The position numbers and the translations under genes were made by a program. Shown here piece after piece: positions 15,663 to 25,017 of a stretch of DNA of 47,608 nucleotides. Below the pieces are notes generated by a model. The model saw only the letters and a program-made list of their open reading frames with translations, did not search any database and had not been told where the DNA came from. How positions within the stretch are numbered: the first letter of the stretch is position 1; every line of letters begins with the position of its first letter. Origin of the DNA: an uncultured Bacteroidales bacterium (GTDB lineage Bacteria > Bacteroidota > Bacteroidia > Bacteroidales > FEN-979); the NCBI GenBank assembly GCA_903929315.1, contig CAIYUC010000171.1, positions 1 through 47,608 of the forward strand, read 5' to 3'.

Positions 15663-16883
15663 CTATGCAATTCGTCTGTTGGTGAACAATGATACCCATC
15701 CGATATACAGTATACATATCAGAGGAACTATAAATCCTGTCAGAACTGAGGTATGATCTGCTATAAGGCCCATCACCGGTGGTATCAATGCACCACCCAG
15801 GATAGCGGAGATCATAAGACCTGAGAGCTCATTGGAGCGTTCCGGCATCTTATCCACGGTGATGGAAAAAATCAGCGGGAATATATTGGCAAATCCAAGC
15901 CCGACCAGTACAATTCCACCATAAGCAAGACCTTTACTGCCTAAAAACATGCAGGTGATGCCAAGGATAGCAAGTAAAACAGAGATCATTAAAAACTTTT
16001 TCGGTGGAAGGATGCGCAGGATCAGCGCTCCTGTGAAACGACCAATGAGGATCGGAAGAAAGAACAGAGCCCAGGCAACAAGCAAACCGAAAGTTTCGAT
16101 CCCGAACTTTTCCTTAAGCAATATAGGGACTCCGGAACTCATCGATACTTCAGCTCCGACATAAAGAAAAATTGAAGACACCATGACAAGGACAAACCCA
16201 TTGCATAAAAGTCTAAAACAAGCTGCTATCGATGCCGGTTTTGAATCAAGGTCTTTTCTTTCGGTGATCCTGATGGTCATTACCCAAATCAGTGTTACCA
16301 ATATCAAAATAGCATAGATTGGAAAAAGAATGGTCCAGTCCAGACCCAAAGGTTTTGCTACTAAAGGAGGAAGCAAAAAACCCATAGAGGAGCCGATAGC
16401 TTTGACGGACTGTCCCATGGAAAGGTTGCTTGAATATTTTCCTTCGGGCGAAACATCGCGCATAATGGGATTCCCTGAAACCTGCAGGATGGTAGCTCCG
16501 GCGCCTAAAAGTAAAATGGCAAAAAGGATAATGTAAAAGTTTGTGTTTACTGAAGTTTCAAACCGGACTATCGGGCCATACATCCCTTCAAGGATAGGGA
16601 TGATTAACCCTATAAAAGCGACAATTAGCCCGAGGACAAGAAGGTATTTCTTTCCTTTACGATCCTGGAATATCCCAAGAGGAATGGATAACAACCCGAA
16701 CATTATGAACCCCATAAGCGGAAGTAGCTGAGCCAGGAAATTTGAAAGGTGAAACGATTCTTTTGCAAGACTTACCATCGGCCCGACTACATCGCCAAAA
16801 CCCATACAGAGAAAGGCAAGGAATATCGGTGTTGATTTCCAGAAGTTGCTACTTACATTGTTTGTTGATACAGGAGATTCCAT
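15663..16883 (-). CDS. MFS sugar permease, FucP/GluP-like
   Basis: 406 residues with about 12 hydrophobic helices. The N-terminal helix FLAFLCMGFGDVVGP, the loop QDRKGKKYLL and the paired 6+6 arrangement fit the fucose/glucose:proton symporter branch of the major facilitator superfamily. It lies 122 bases behind a GH31 alpha-glucosidase gene on the same strand, so it likely takes up the released hexose, which would be glucose if GH31 acts as predicted. An inverted repeat bridges the gap. Specificity within MFS cannot be read from sequence. Confidence 0.85.
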   Translation of the reverse strand: MESPVSTNNVSSNFWKSTPIFLAFLCMGFGDVVGPMVSLAKESFHLSNFLAQLLPLMGFIMFGLLSIPLGIFQDRKGKKYLLVLGLIVAFIGLIIPILEGMYGPIVRFETSVNTNFYIILFAILLLGAGATILQVSGNPIMRDVSPEGKYSSNLSMGQSVKAIGSSMGFLLPPLVAKPLGLDWTILFPIYAILILVTLIWVMTIRITERKDLDSKPASIAACFRLLCNGFVLVMVSSIFLYVGAEVSMSSGVPILLKEKFGIETFGLLVAWALFFLPILIGRFTGALILRILPPKKFLMISVLLAILGITCMFLGSKGLAYGGIVLVGLGFANIFPLIFSITVDKMPERSNELSGLMISAILGGALIPPVMGLIADHTSVLTGFIVPLICILYIGWVSLFTNRRIA

Positions 16884-16905
16884 TATAGTATGTTTATGAG
16901 TTTAC

Positions 16906-17009
16906 TTAATACTTTCAATCAAGGGTTGAATTTTTCATTTATTTAAGAAATTTTAATCACATGCATCTATTAAGTATCAAAACATTTTTTACCCCTTGAT
17001 TAGTATTAA
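16906..17009 (-). promoter_or_regulatory. long inverted repeat in the GH31-MFS gap
   Basis: TTAATACT-TTC-AATCAAGGG (16906-16925) is inverted in CCCTTGATT-AGTATTAA (16993-17009), giving 17 pairs with a 3-base bulge and a 67-base spacer. The right arm overlaps the GH31 stop codon. It could be an mRNA hairpin that lowers read-through, or a two-site operator. Confidence 0.45.
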
Positions 17010-19408
17010 TATTTAATTTCAATGCTATCATCAGTCAATGGAAAAGTTATCTCTTTTTCCAAATCTGATTTCTGGTTCGGGACATAATCCTGGCCATTGA
17101 CCTTTATTACTTTCATATCCCTGAAATCATGCAAATCAAGCAGGATTGCTGTAAATTTTGAATGATAAACTCCTTCCGGTTTCGACAATTTTATCGTTTT
17201 CGTCTCCGGATCAAAAGTAACCGTTCTTTTATAATAATTTCCATTTTCAAATTCGTAAGTTATCCCGTCATCTTCATAATAAGTAAAGGAATTCTCTACC
17301 GGTCCATAATAAATATGGAGTACAAGTGATGGAGGAGGTTTCTGACCGGTATTTTGAATAACCGACTGCATGGGAAGGATCCCTGAAGCTTTAACAAATA
17401 CCGGAAGATCATCTAAGGGAGATTCCACGATCACTTCCGATCTTCCCGGATAAAACTGACCTGAACTTAACCGATACCAGCCTCCTTCCGGAAAGTATAC
17501 TTTACAGAATTGCTGTTCGCTGGTGACAGGGGCAACGAGGATATTATCGCCGAAAAGGTACTCCTGCTGATATTGTTCATGGTAGATCTTATCATCGAAA
17601 GTATAATTGATGGCCAGCGATCTTGAAACCGGTATTCCTGTCTGCGTCGCTTGATAAAATGCCGAATAGAGATAGGGCAGGAGTTCATACCTTTGATTAA
17701 GTAGTTCTTTAACAATTTTCTCCGTTTCTTCGCCGAATGACCAGGGTTCTTTATGTTTCGAATTAACGACGGAATGGTTTCTCATAAATGGGGTATAAAC
17801 ACCTGTCGACAACCAGCGGGTAAAAAGCTCTTTTGAAGGATTTCCGATAAATCCGCCAAGATCAGGGCCGGTAAAAGGAAGGCCGGATAATCCCATACTG
17901 TTCACCAGTCGGACACCCAAAAGAAGATGATCATCACTGGCTGCATTATCGCCTGTCCAGACGGCTGAATATCGCTGCACCCCCGCATAACCGGCACGAG
18001 TAAGAATAAAGGGGCGTTTCCCGTTCATCAGCAACCGGGTTCCTTCGAAGGTAGCCCTTGCCATGTTCAGGCCATAGACATTATGTGCTTCTTCCATTGT
18101 TGTCGGGTGACCGTCAAAATCGAGCTGAACGATCCCGGGTATATCCTGTCCCCAGGTGCTCGGTTCATTCATGTCATTCCAGAATCCTTCCACGCCCTGA
18201 TCCGCCAGGGCATTGAATGAAGCGCCCCACCACTTCCTTACCTTTTCTTTGGTGAAATCAGGGAAATGACAACGTCCCGGCCAAACCTCGCCGGTGTAAT
18301 ACTTCCCCGTGGGATATTTTATAAAGTAGTCGCTCCTGATACCTTCATCATATAAAGGGTAACCCGGCTCGATCTTGATTCCCGGATCAACAATAGTAAC
18401 CACGTGGAACCCCATTTCCCTGAGCTTATCGATCATCGCTTTGGGTTGAGGGAACCGTTCTTTGTTCCAGGTGAAGATCTTATACGAATCCATGTAATCA
18501 ATATCGAGGTAGATCACGTCGCATGGGAGCTTCTTATCCCTGAACTTCTGCGCAAGGCTCATCACTTCAGATTCGGGATAATACCCCCACCGACATTGCT
18601 GGTACCCGAGGCTCCAGTAAGGTGGCAACTTCATTCGTCCTGTAAGCCATGTGTAGTCCTTAATAATTCCTGCTATGGAAGAAGATCCGAAGAAGTAATA
18701 ATTCAATTCGCCGTTCACCGCTGAGAAACTGGAAAATTCATTATCGGCAGAAGCGCCAAAATTGAACCGTGTCCGGTATGAATTATCAAGAAAGATCCCA
18801 TATACCAGGTGATCGTGGATGCCCATATAAAAGGGGATGGTCACATAGAGGGGATCTTCAATGACTGAGTAGGCAGGAATATCTGAATTCCAGTTTGTAT
18901 AGCTATTACCGCGGCGATCCAAAGGACCGGTTTTTTCTCCTAAACCGATAAATCGTTCATCAGGGAAGAGCTTTTTATAGCAGGAGACTTCGGTCCCAAG
19001 CCAGCTAACTCCGAAACCTGTATAATCCTCAGAAATCATTTTACCTTCCCGTGACAGGAATTTCACCCGTACAGGATTTTTGGAAACGATAACTGACAGC
19101 GAGTCTGTGAGCAAGACAATGCTGTCTTTTGTATTTCTCATCGCTTTAAAATTTCCTTCCGGTTTTTGTATCAAAGCGTAAGAAAAGTCATCAATAAATT
19201 CTTTCCTGCCAATCCTGACGCGGATAATAGCAGGGGAGTAGTGAATAATTCGTAAGCAGGCATTTTCAGCTATGATCTGGATTCCGTGGTCAATGTTTGT
19301 TATCGATTTGACATTCCCGATGAAAACAGGGTTTTGATGTTGGGCGAATCCTGGCTTCCCTGAAATTATATAAAGAATGATAAGGGAAACAACCTTAATG
19401 GCCTTCAT
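17006..19408 (-). CDS. alpha-glucosidase, glycoside hydrolase family 31
   Basis: 800 residues, exo-acting retaining hydrolase of alpha-glucosides (alpha-xyloside activity also exists in the family). The ATG at 19408 is chosen since a -7 box at 19433-19440 overlaps the alternative ATG at 19435. Order: signal peptide (to about 22), N-terminal mutarotase-like domain (DUF4968 type) to about 240, the TIM barrel with the substrate-binding VIYLDIDYMD, the nucleophile Asp412 in FWNDMNEP, the acid/base Asp487 in VWTGDNAASDDH, then a beta-sandwich DUF5110-like tail (YYEDDGITYEFENG). All catalytic residues are present. The signal peptide places it in the periplasm or outside. Co-directional with the MFS permease downstream. 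Confidence 0.93.
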   Translation of the reverse strand: MKAIKVVSLIILYIISGKPGFAQHQNPVFIGNVKSITNIDHGIQIIAENACLRIIHYSPAIIRVRIGRKEFIDDFSYALIQKPEGNFKAMRNTKDSIVLLTDSLSVIVSKNPVRVKFLSREGKMISEDYTGFGVSWLGTEVSCYKKLFPDERFIGLGEKTGPLDRRGNSYTNWNSDIPAYSVIEDPLYVTIPFYMGIHDHLVYGIFLDNSYRTRFNFGASADNEFSSFSAVNGELNYYFFGSSSIAGIIKDYTWLTGRMKLPPYWSLGYQQCRWGYYPESEVMSLAQKFRDKKLPCDVIYLDIDYMDSYKIFTWNKERFPQPKAMIDKLREMGFHVVTIVDPGIKIEPGYPLYDEGIRSDYFIKYPTGKYYTGEVWPGRCHFPDFTKEKVRKWWGASFNALADQGVEGFWNDMNEPSTWGQDIPGIVQLDFDGHPTTMEEAHNVYGLNMARATFEGTRLLMNGKRPFILTRAGYAGVQRYSAVWTGDNAASDDHLLLGVRLVNSMGLSGLPFTGPDLGGFIGNPSKELFTRWLSTGVYTPFMRNHSVVNSKHKEPWSFGEETEKIVKELLNQRYELLPYLYSAFYQATQTGIPVSRSLAINYTFDDKIYHEQYQQEYLFGDNILVAPVTSEQQFCKVYFPEGGWYRLSSGQFYPGRSEVIVESPLDDLPVFVKASGILPMQSVIQNTGQKPPPSLVLHIYYGPVENSFTYYEDDGITYEFENGNYYKRTVTFDPETKTIKLSKPEGVYHSKFTAILLDLHDFRDMKVIKVNGQDYVPNQKSDLEKEITFPLTDDSIEIKY

Positions 19409-19432
19409 TGTTTTTTGGTATAAATAGTCATT

Positions 19433-19440
19433 CAAAGGTA
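19433..19440 (-). promoter_or_regulatory. putative -7 element of the GH31 gene
   Basis: The minus strand reads TACCTTTG, a perfect TAnnTTTG. It would place the transcript start around 19426 and decides the ATG at 19408 as translation start. Confidence 0.5.
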
Positions 19441-19528
19441 TAAAATAGGTTATATCTTGTTTAATGTTTGCTTAAAATTTTCTACTCCTCATGATCCTTC
19501 ATGTGTTGATTTTTAATAATTTTAACCT

Positions 19529-21658
19529 ATGAAAATTGCCGGATCACTTTACAGTATGGTTCTTGTTCTAATTCTTCACTTGATCCCCGGGCTTGAATGC
19601 CATGCTCAAAAAAGAGATAATGGCAACGTAATTTGTAACTTTACCGTTAAAGATACAGTATGTGAAAACACGCCGGTGACGATTACAGATCTCTCACAGG
19701 GAGCTTCAACTTATTTCTGGAAATTTTGCGCCGGAACCCCGCTGAGTTTCCCTTCCGGTATCTCTTCAGGTCCGCTGCCAGGTCAATTATATAACCCGCA
19801 TGGAATCAACCTTATACATGATGGGAATATATTTTATGCATTTATCACCAATTCAGATAATCAGAATATTTTAAGGATTAAGTTTGTGAACAGCCTGTTA
19901 AATACTCCGACATATAATGTGCTGCAAATTCCCGGTATCCTTACAAATGATATTTTCGGAATCCAGGTAAAGAACGAGGATGGAAACTGGTATGGCTTTG
20001 TAACCAATGGTTCCTCGCTTATCCGGCTTGATTTTGGTTCTTCCCTTGCGAACCTATCGCCAACGGCAATGACAGTTGCAAATTCCCCCTTGATGAATAC
20101 CGCGCAAGGGTTGGTTATTGACTATGATGGACAAGACTGGGTCGGGTTTTGCACAAATTTCCCGGCTACCACCATTACCCGGTTTAACTGGGGAACCTCT
20201 CTGACATCAATTCCTGTTGTGAGCGATTTAGGCAATATTGGAGGACTTACGCTACCGATGCAACCGGCATTGATGAATGATGGCTCGGGTTGGTATATGT
20301 TTGTTGCCAATACAACCAGCTTAGCACAACTGGACTTCGGAAATTCACTATTGAATGTACCTGCCGGGGTTAATCTTGGTAAGTTAACATGGATCACTGA
20401 TAATCGCGGAGTGTCCTTGTTTATTGAATGTAGTAACCCGTATGCATTGTTAACCAATCATGATGTTGTCGAGAATCAGATTATGCAGATCCATTTTAAA
20501 GGAGGATTGGGAGGAGTAAAATCAATTACACCGCTTGGTAACGTCGGCGACCTTTATGAGATCGTTGCATTATCGGAATCGTTTGACATTGGAGATACCA
20601 TTTTTTGTATTGCAGTAAATTCCACTCCTTCATTAACCATATTGTATTTTCCTCCCTGCATCAATTCAGTTATCCCGACATCAATCCAGTTTGATCCTTC
20701 TCCGGTTGTTTTTCCTGATGTAGGCACTTTTACCATTAAACTTACGGTTGATATCGGCCTGCCAACCGAACAGCAGGTTTGTAAGGAAATTGAGGTCACT
20801 TCACTGAATGTCGAACTGGGACCTGATACAGCCATATGTGAAGGGAAAACGCTTCTGCTCGATGCAGGAAATGGTTTTCAGTCATACTCCTGGAATACCG
20901 GAGATACCACTCAAACCCTATCCGTTTACACGGCAGGTACTTATTCCGTATTGATTACAAATCAGGTAGGTTGCCATGCTGAAGATTCCATCCATATAGA
21001 TGTCAAACCAAATGCCTACACGACGGTTGATACAGCAATCTGTTACGGCGATCATTTTTTCGCCGGTGGTAAATTTCAGTCAACATCGGGAACATATACC
21101 GACACATTGCCTGCTTCAAACGGGTGCGATCATATTCGTACAACACATTTATCAGTCAGTCCTTTTTTTTTAGTCGATATTGGAAAGGATACGTGTATAA
21201 ATGATACTACAAACATCAATCTGATTGCCAATGTACCCGGGGCAACCGGTTGGACCTGGCAAGATGGAACGCACGATTCTGTCATCACAGTTTCTGCTCC
21301 TGGTCTATATTGGGTCCGGGTTTCGGTAAATAATTGTACAAGATCTGACACTATTCTTATCACAACGTGTCCTGTGATATCTTATTTATATTTACCAACA
21401 GCATTTACACCAAACGGAGATGGATTGAATGATGTTTTCCGGCTAACCGGGAGCGAGATCATTGATTTCCATATGTTCATCTATAACCGTTGGGGACAGA
21501 TACTTTTTGAAACACATGATCCGGGAAAAGGATGGGATGGGACTTTCAAAGGCAGTTATTGTGATCCGGGTGTCTATACTTATGTTATAACTTACAGGAA
21601 CTCCAAATTACAAGCCAATACGATAAAAACGGCCGGCTTTGTCACCCTGATCCGGTAA
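19529..21658 (+). CDS. T9SS type B surface protein with propeller-like repeats and PKD/Ig domains
   Basis: 709 residues. Signal peptide to about residue 27. A PKD-like start (CENTPVTITDLSQGASTYFW) is interrupted by an insert of about 280 residues containing at least four repeats with the pattern xIRLDFGSSL..., LAQLDFGNSLLN, which look like beta-propeller blades. PKD resumes near residue 390 (FDPSPVVFPDVGTFTIKLTV), followed by Ig-like modules of Bacteroidota surface proteins (LGPDTAICEGKTLLLDAG, SYSWNTGDTTQTL). The end is a gliding-motility-type (type B) sorting domain: LPTAFTPNGDGLNDVF, YNRWGQILFE, GWDGTFKG, GVYTYVITY. Type B proteins are exported by the T9SS and usually linked with a partner such as a SprF/PorP-like protein, which is not in the window. 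Confidence 0.87.
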   Translation: MKIAGSLYSMVLVLILHLIPGLECHAQKRDNGNVICNFTVKDTVCENTPVTITDLSQGASTYFWKFCAGTPLSFPSGISSGPLPGQLYNPHGINLIHDGNIFYAFITNSDNQNILRIKFVNSLLNTPTYNVLQIPGILTNDIFGIQVKNEDGNWYGFVTNGSSLIRLDFGSSLANLSPTAMTVANSPLMNTAQGLVIDYDGQDWVGFCTNFPATTITRFNWGTSLTSIPVVSDLGNIGGLTLPMQPALMNDGSGWYMFVANTTSLAQLDFGNSLLNVPAGVNLGKLTWITDNRGVSLFIECSNPYALLTNHDVVENQIMQIHFKGGLGGVKSITPLGNVGDLYEIVALSESFDIGDTIFCIAVNSTPSLTILYFPPCINSVIPTSIQFDPSPVVFPDVGTFTIKLTVDIGLPTEQQVCKEIEVTSLNVELGPDTAICEGKTLLLDAGNGFQSYSWNTGDTTQTLSVYTAGTYSVLITNQVGCHAEDSIHIDVKPNAYTTVDTAICYGDHFFAGGKFQSTSGTYTDTLPASNGCDHIRTTHLSVSPFFLVDIGKDTCINDTTNINLIANVPGATGWTWQDGTHDSVITVSAPGLYWVRVSVNNCTRSDTILITTCPVISYLYLPTAFTPNGDGLNDVFRLTGSEIIDFHMFIYNRWGQILFETHDPGKGWDGTFKGSYCDPGVYTYVITYRNSKLQANTIKTAGFVTLIR

Positions 21659-21735
21659 AGGCAATTTGAACAAGGTTAGTACTAGTTTGCATATATCTTA
21701 ATTGGGTGCAATAAATATTTAAAATCAATCGCGAT

Positions 21736-22629
21736 ATGAAAAAGTTTATGTTATTAAGTTTATTCACCTTATTCCTGCTGAACTCATATGCTCAATGGGG
21801 ATATGGATTTGTCAATTTTGATGATACGGCGGGTCTGTTCAGAATTTATATCGATACCACCATTCCAAACAATATCTGGCAGATCGGAGCTCCTCATAAA
21901 CACTTTTTTACGTCTTCTTATTCTATCCCGAATGTCATCGTAACTGACACTTTGAATTCGTACCCCGTTAACAATAACTCTGTCTTTTATTACAGAACTT
22001 CGGGCGATTATAATACAGATTATCATGGCACAGGATTGGAGTTCTGGTATAAGATGGATAGTGATACCTTAATGGATTTTGGTAAAATTGAAATATCAAT
22101 TGATACTGGTCAAACCTGGAATAATATTTTAACGGGACCCGGATATTCCTGGATGCTTTATGATAGTCTGGGAAATTTTATAAGAGGATCATCTAGTAAT
22201 GATACCATAGTTTTTACCGGGATTTCGAATGGTTGGTATATATTCTCTTGCGAGGAACCATTATCCGACGGGATCATATATGATAGTATTATTTTTCGAT
22301 TTTCATTTCACTCATCCGGTGCCAGTATACTTCGAGATGGCTGGATGATTGATGATCTTAACTTTCATACTGATTGGGAATCGATTCCTGAAAAAGAAGT
22401 GTCATGTCACCTATTTCCCAATCCCGTTAAGGACTGGTTGACTCTGACTTCAAAGACATTAATCTCTGAATATGAAATTTCGAATCCTTTGGGGTATACT
22501 GTAAAAAAAAGTGAAAACTTCCAACTACCTTTGCATATAAACGTTTCTGATCTGGCGCCGGGTATTTATTTTTATAAGATCAAGTTTGTAACCGGCCAGA
22601 AAAGTTTTGGGAAATTTATCAAGATATAG
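21736..22629 (+). CDS. T9SS type A secreted protein
   Basis: 297 residues. Signal peptide MKKFMLLSLFTLFLLNSYAQ. The body is beta-rich (about 40-215) and includes FWYKMDSDTLMDFGKIEIS and SILRDGWMIDDLNFH, a jelly-roll pattern seen in MAM-like or lectin-like modules of T9SS cargo. The last 75 residues form a type A sorting domain (CHLFPNPVKDWLTL, APGIYFYKIKF, KFIKI). No active-site motif. Lies 77 bases after the type B protein, same strand, with another surface-type protein behind it. Confidence 0.8.
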   Translation: MKKFMLLSLFTLFLLNSYAQWGYGFVNFDDTAGLFRIYIDTTIPNNIWQIGAPHKHFFTSSYSIPNVIVTDTLNSYPVNNNSVFYYRTSGDYNTDYHGTGLEFWYKMDSDTLMDFGKIEISIDTGQTWNNILTGPGYSWMLYDSLGNFIRGSSSNDTIVFTGISNGWYIFSCEEPLSDGIIYDSIIFRFSFHSSGASILRDGWMIDDLNFHTDWESIPEKEVSCHLFPNPVKDWLTLTSKTLISEYEISNPLGYTVKKSENFQLPLHINVSDLAPGIYFYKIKFVTGQKSFGKFIKI

Positions 22630-22702
22630 TTACGAGTTAAATATTTACTGAACCCAAGCCGGGCGTCAAGTGTGATTACTTTTAAAAAAGAAACCTACTT
22701 CC

Positions 22703-23368
22703 ATGAAAAAAATACCTATACTCAAAAAACGATCAGTACCTTCTTGTTTGCTTCCGGTTATCAAGAATCTCCTTCTCTCAGTTTGTCTTTTGATCTGTTT
22801 TACAGGTTGCAGGAAACATAAAGATGATACAAGCGCTTCCCAGACCCATGAATTCAAAGGCATTGCAGTGATCAATGATATTGGACAGATCCTGGGGACA
22901 TGGGGAACTGAGGATGGTGATTGGGGAACTGACTCAATTTGGTCATCCGGGGAATGGGACCTTTTAAACTTCCCGGATTCCATCAGTATGGACGGAACTT
23001 ATGTGAAAGATACTACCGGGTGGAACATTGGCCCCGGAATTCATGAGAAGCCCTATAATATCGTAATTACATACCCAAACCCGGTGAATAATAAACTGAC
23101 GCTGATATACCGCGGGCTTGGATTGTTGAAGTTTAAGGCAACTATTGTTGATAAATACTATAACCGGATGTTTACTTTTGCCTGCAAAGAAAGTGGGGCC
23201 AACTTCTATGTTGATCTGTCAGATTCGACAAAATTTCAAAACGGAACAATCTACCGGATATATTACTCACTTTCAGCAACAGACAGTTTAAATTTTTATA
23301 AAGGTCATGGAGATATTCTGATTTGCAAGGATCATACATCACAAGGATGCGAGAAGTTCGTTCCTTAA
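22703..23368 (+). CDS. lipoprotein with a T9SS-like YPNPV segment
   Basis: 221 residues. A long basic lead (MKKIPILKKRS) precedes the hydrophobic helix and lipobox CFTGC at about residues 31-35. Residues about 125-200 contain ITYPNPVNNKLTLIYRG and a following beta pattern that resembles the Ig-like type A sorting domain, but the protein goes on for another 20 residues and ends without the usual terminal KIxxK/R strand. A lipid anchor and a T9SS signal are normally alternatives, so the segment probably is a retained fold, not a sorting signal. Function unknown. Confidence 0.65.
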   Translation: MKKIPILKKRSVPSCLLPVIKNLLLSVCLLICFTGCRKHKDDTSASQTHEFKGIAVINDIGQILGTWGTEDGDWGTDSIWSSGEWDLLNFPDSISMDGTYVKDTTGWNIGPGIHEKPYNIVITYPNPVNNKLTLIYRGLGLLKFKATIVDKYYNRMFTFACKESGANFYVDLSDSTKFQNGTIYRIYYSLSATDSLNFYKGHGDILICKDHTSQGCEKFVP

Positions 23369-23434
23369 TGGCTTTCAGGACGGAGGAAATTCAATTTACT
23401 CATCACGCCTCACTGTTATCGATATTCGGTTATT

Positions 23435-23468
23435 TGTCCTTAACTTTACAGGACAATTGTTATGTCCT
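23435..23468 (+). promoter_or_regulatory. three-arm alternating hairpin
   Basis: TGTCCT (23435-23440), AGGACA (23450-23455) and TGTCCT (23463-23468) can form two mutually exclusive 6-bp stems in the leader of the gene at 23552. Too short and without a T-tract to be called an attenuator with confidence. Confidence 0.25.
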
Positions 23469-23551
23469 GGATATTTGAGATGGAAAACCGCTATCGGAAC
23501 GGTAAAATAAACACTGACATTTAAAATTTTAATGATACAAAAGATCATACT

Positions 23552-24976
23552 ATGAAAAAGCAGGTAATTCTCCTGGTATTAGTATTTTATGCAGTGATTA
23601 ATTATGCGCAAACATTAATTGCCACAAGCAATTCTCCGGCAGCAACTGCGAACCAAAACCAACGAAAAATTGTAAGAGATACTTCTGGCAATATCTATGT
23701 CGTATATGCTGATATTTATAATCAGGAAAATGTGATCCGTGGAGTTATATTTGACACGGGTACCGGAGAATGGAATAATGCGCCTTTTCTTTTTAATGGT
23801 AAAAACCCGACTTTATCAATCTCCAGAAATGGTCAGATCCATTTACTGTTTGAATCAAACGATTCGTTGACAAAGATCAGGTGTACAAGCTCGAATGACT
23901 TTCTTAACTGGACACCTGAGTTGACAATAAGCGATATCCAGGTTATTTCCCGGCTACCTGTAGCAGATGTCGATTCAGCAGGAAAAATAAATGTATTCTG
24001 GATACAGACCAACAATAGTTCGGGCGAATCCCTTATTTATACCTGCCTCAGCGGTGATTCGCTCATTGAAAGGAAGCTGATTACCGCAAAGAATAATATA
24101 AATAACATTGCAATTGCCAATCATCTTCAGTATTTTAAGAATGATCTTTTCTTTGGAATCCAGTTCAACCAGGATTCCATTCAATTTTTCAGGTCTGTCG
24201 ATCATTTGGACAGTTATGCCAGTATTTATTCAGCAAAAGGTTCCCAGCCATGTATCACTTATAATTCGTGGTGGACAGATCCATATCCGGTTGATATAAA
24301 TTTTGTAAGATTATTATATATTGCTGAGGATTCACAATTAATGGAAATTGAATCTCAATCTCCTGACTATACGGTGTGTAGTTCTGATGTCCTTCAAAAT
24401 GGCATCATTGATTATGTATGTGTTGACGATATAGCACCTCCGATTGGATACAGTTATTTGTTTATGCAAAATGGAATTCTATATCATGGTTTTTCGTATG
24501 GTAATTTCATTAACTATAGTACAATCATGGATACGATCAGCTCAAACCCGATACTCCCATCTGTTGCTTATAAAACCTTTAACTTTTCATTTGTGGATTT
24601 TATTTGGATGGAAGCGAACGGGAATGATTATAATCTTTATTACAAGCATGATCCTAAGCATATTTGGGTCGGTTTAGAGGATAAAGAGCCGGGTAAAGGG
24701 TTTTCCATTACCGGGCAGCCAAATCCATTTATCGATAGATTATTCCTTAAGGTAACAGTGAATACCCCGACATTATTACCGGAAATTCAGATCTTTAACT
24801 CTTCTTCTGAACTGATCAATATCCTTGATGGTCATTTTACACTAATGAGGGGTTATTCATTCATTTGGGATGGTAAAGATCAGAAAGGCGATAAGGTGAA
24901 ACCAGGTATTTATTTAGTACTATGCACAGTCGGTGATAAAAGAACAGCCCGGAAAGTTATTTATATGAACAGGTAG
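23552..24976 (+). CDS. secreted beta-propeller-like protein with FlgD/T9SS-type C-terminal domain
   Basis: 474 residues. Signal peptide MKKQVILLVLVFYAVINYAQ. Residues about 30-380 contain repeated strands such as RDTSGNIYVVYAD, NPTLSISRNGQIHLLFES and VDSAGKINVFWIQ, a sialidase/BNR-like propeller pattern; catalytic residues of sialidases are not evident. The C-terminal 90 residues (GQPNPFIDRLFLKV ... FIWDGKDQKGDKVKPGIYLVL) combine a PNPF motif with a FlgD-like Ig fold, typical of T9SS type A cargo. Likely displayed on the surface. Same direction as the preceding surface proteins. Confidence 0.75.
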   Translation: MKKQVILLVLVFYAVINYAQTLIATSNSPAATANQNQRKIVRDTSGNIYVVYADIYNQENVIRGVIFDTGTGEWNNAPFLFNGKNPTLSISRNGQIHLLFESNDSLTKIRCTSSNDFLNWTPELTISDIQVISRLPVADVDSAGKINVFWIQTNNSSGESLIYTCLSGDSLIERKLITAKNNINNIAIANHLQYFKNDLFFGIQFNQDSIQFFRSVDHLDSYASIYSAKGSQPCITYNSWWTDPYPVDINFVRLLYIAEDSQLMEIESQSPDYTVCSSDVLQNGIIDYVCVDDIAPPIGYSYLFMQNGILYHGFSYGNFINYSTIMDTISSNPILPSVAYKTFNFSFVDFIWMEANGNDYNLYYKHDPKHIWVGLEDKEPGKGFSITGQPNPFIDRLFLKVTVNTPTLLPEIQIFNSSSELINILDGHFTLMRGYSFIWDGKDQKGDKVKPGIYLVLCTVGDKRTARKVIYMNR

Positions 24977-25017
24977 CATTCTTTGAAAATAGGAAATGAA
25001 CCATTAAAGTTATCGTA

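Noticed and set aside
15663-19408. A classical polysaccharide utilisation locus
   Set aside because: No SusC/SusD genes and no hybrid two-component or anti-sigma regulator are nearby.
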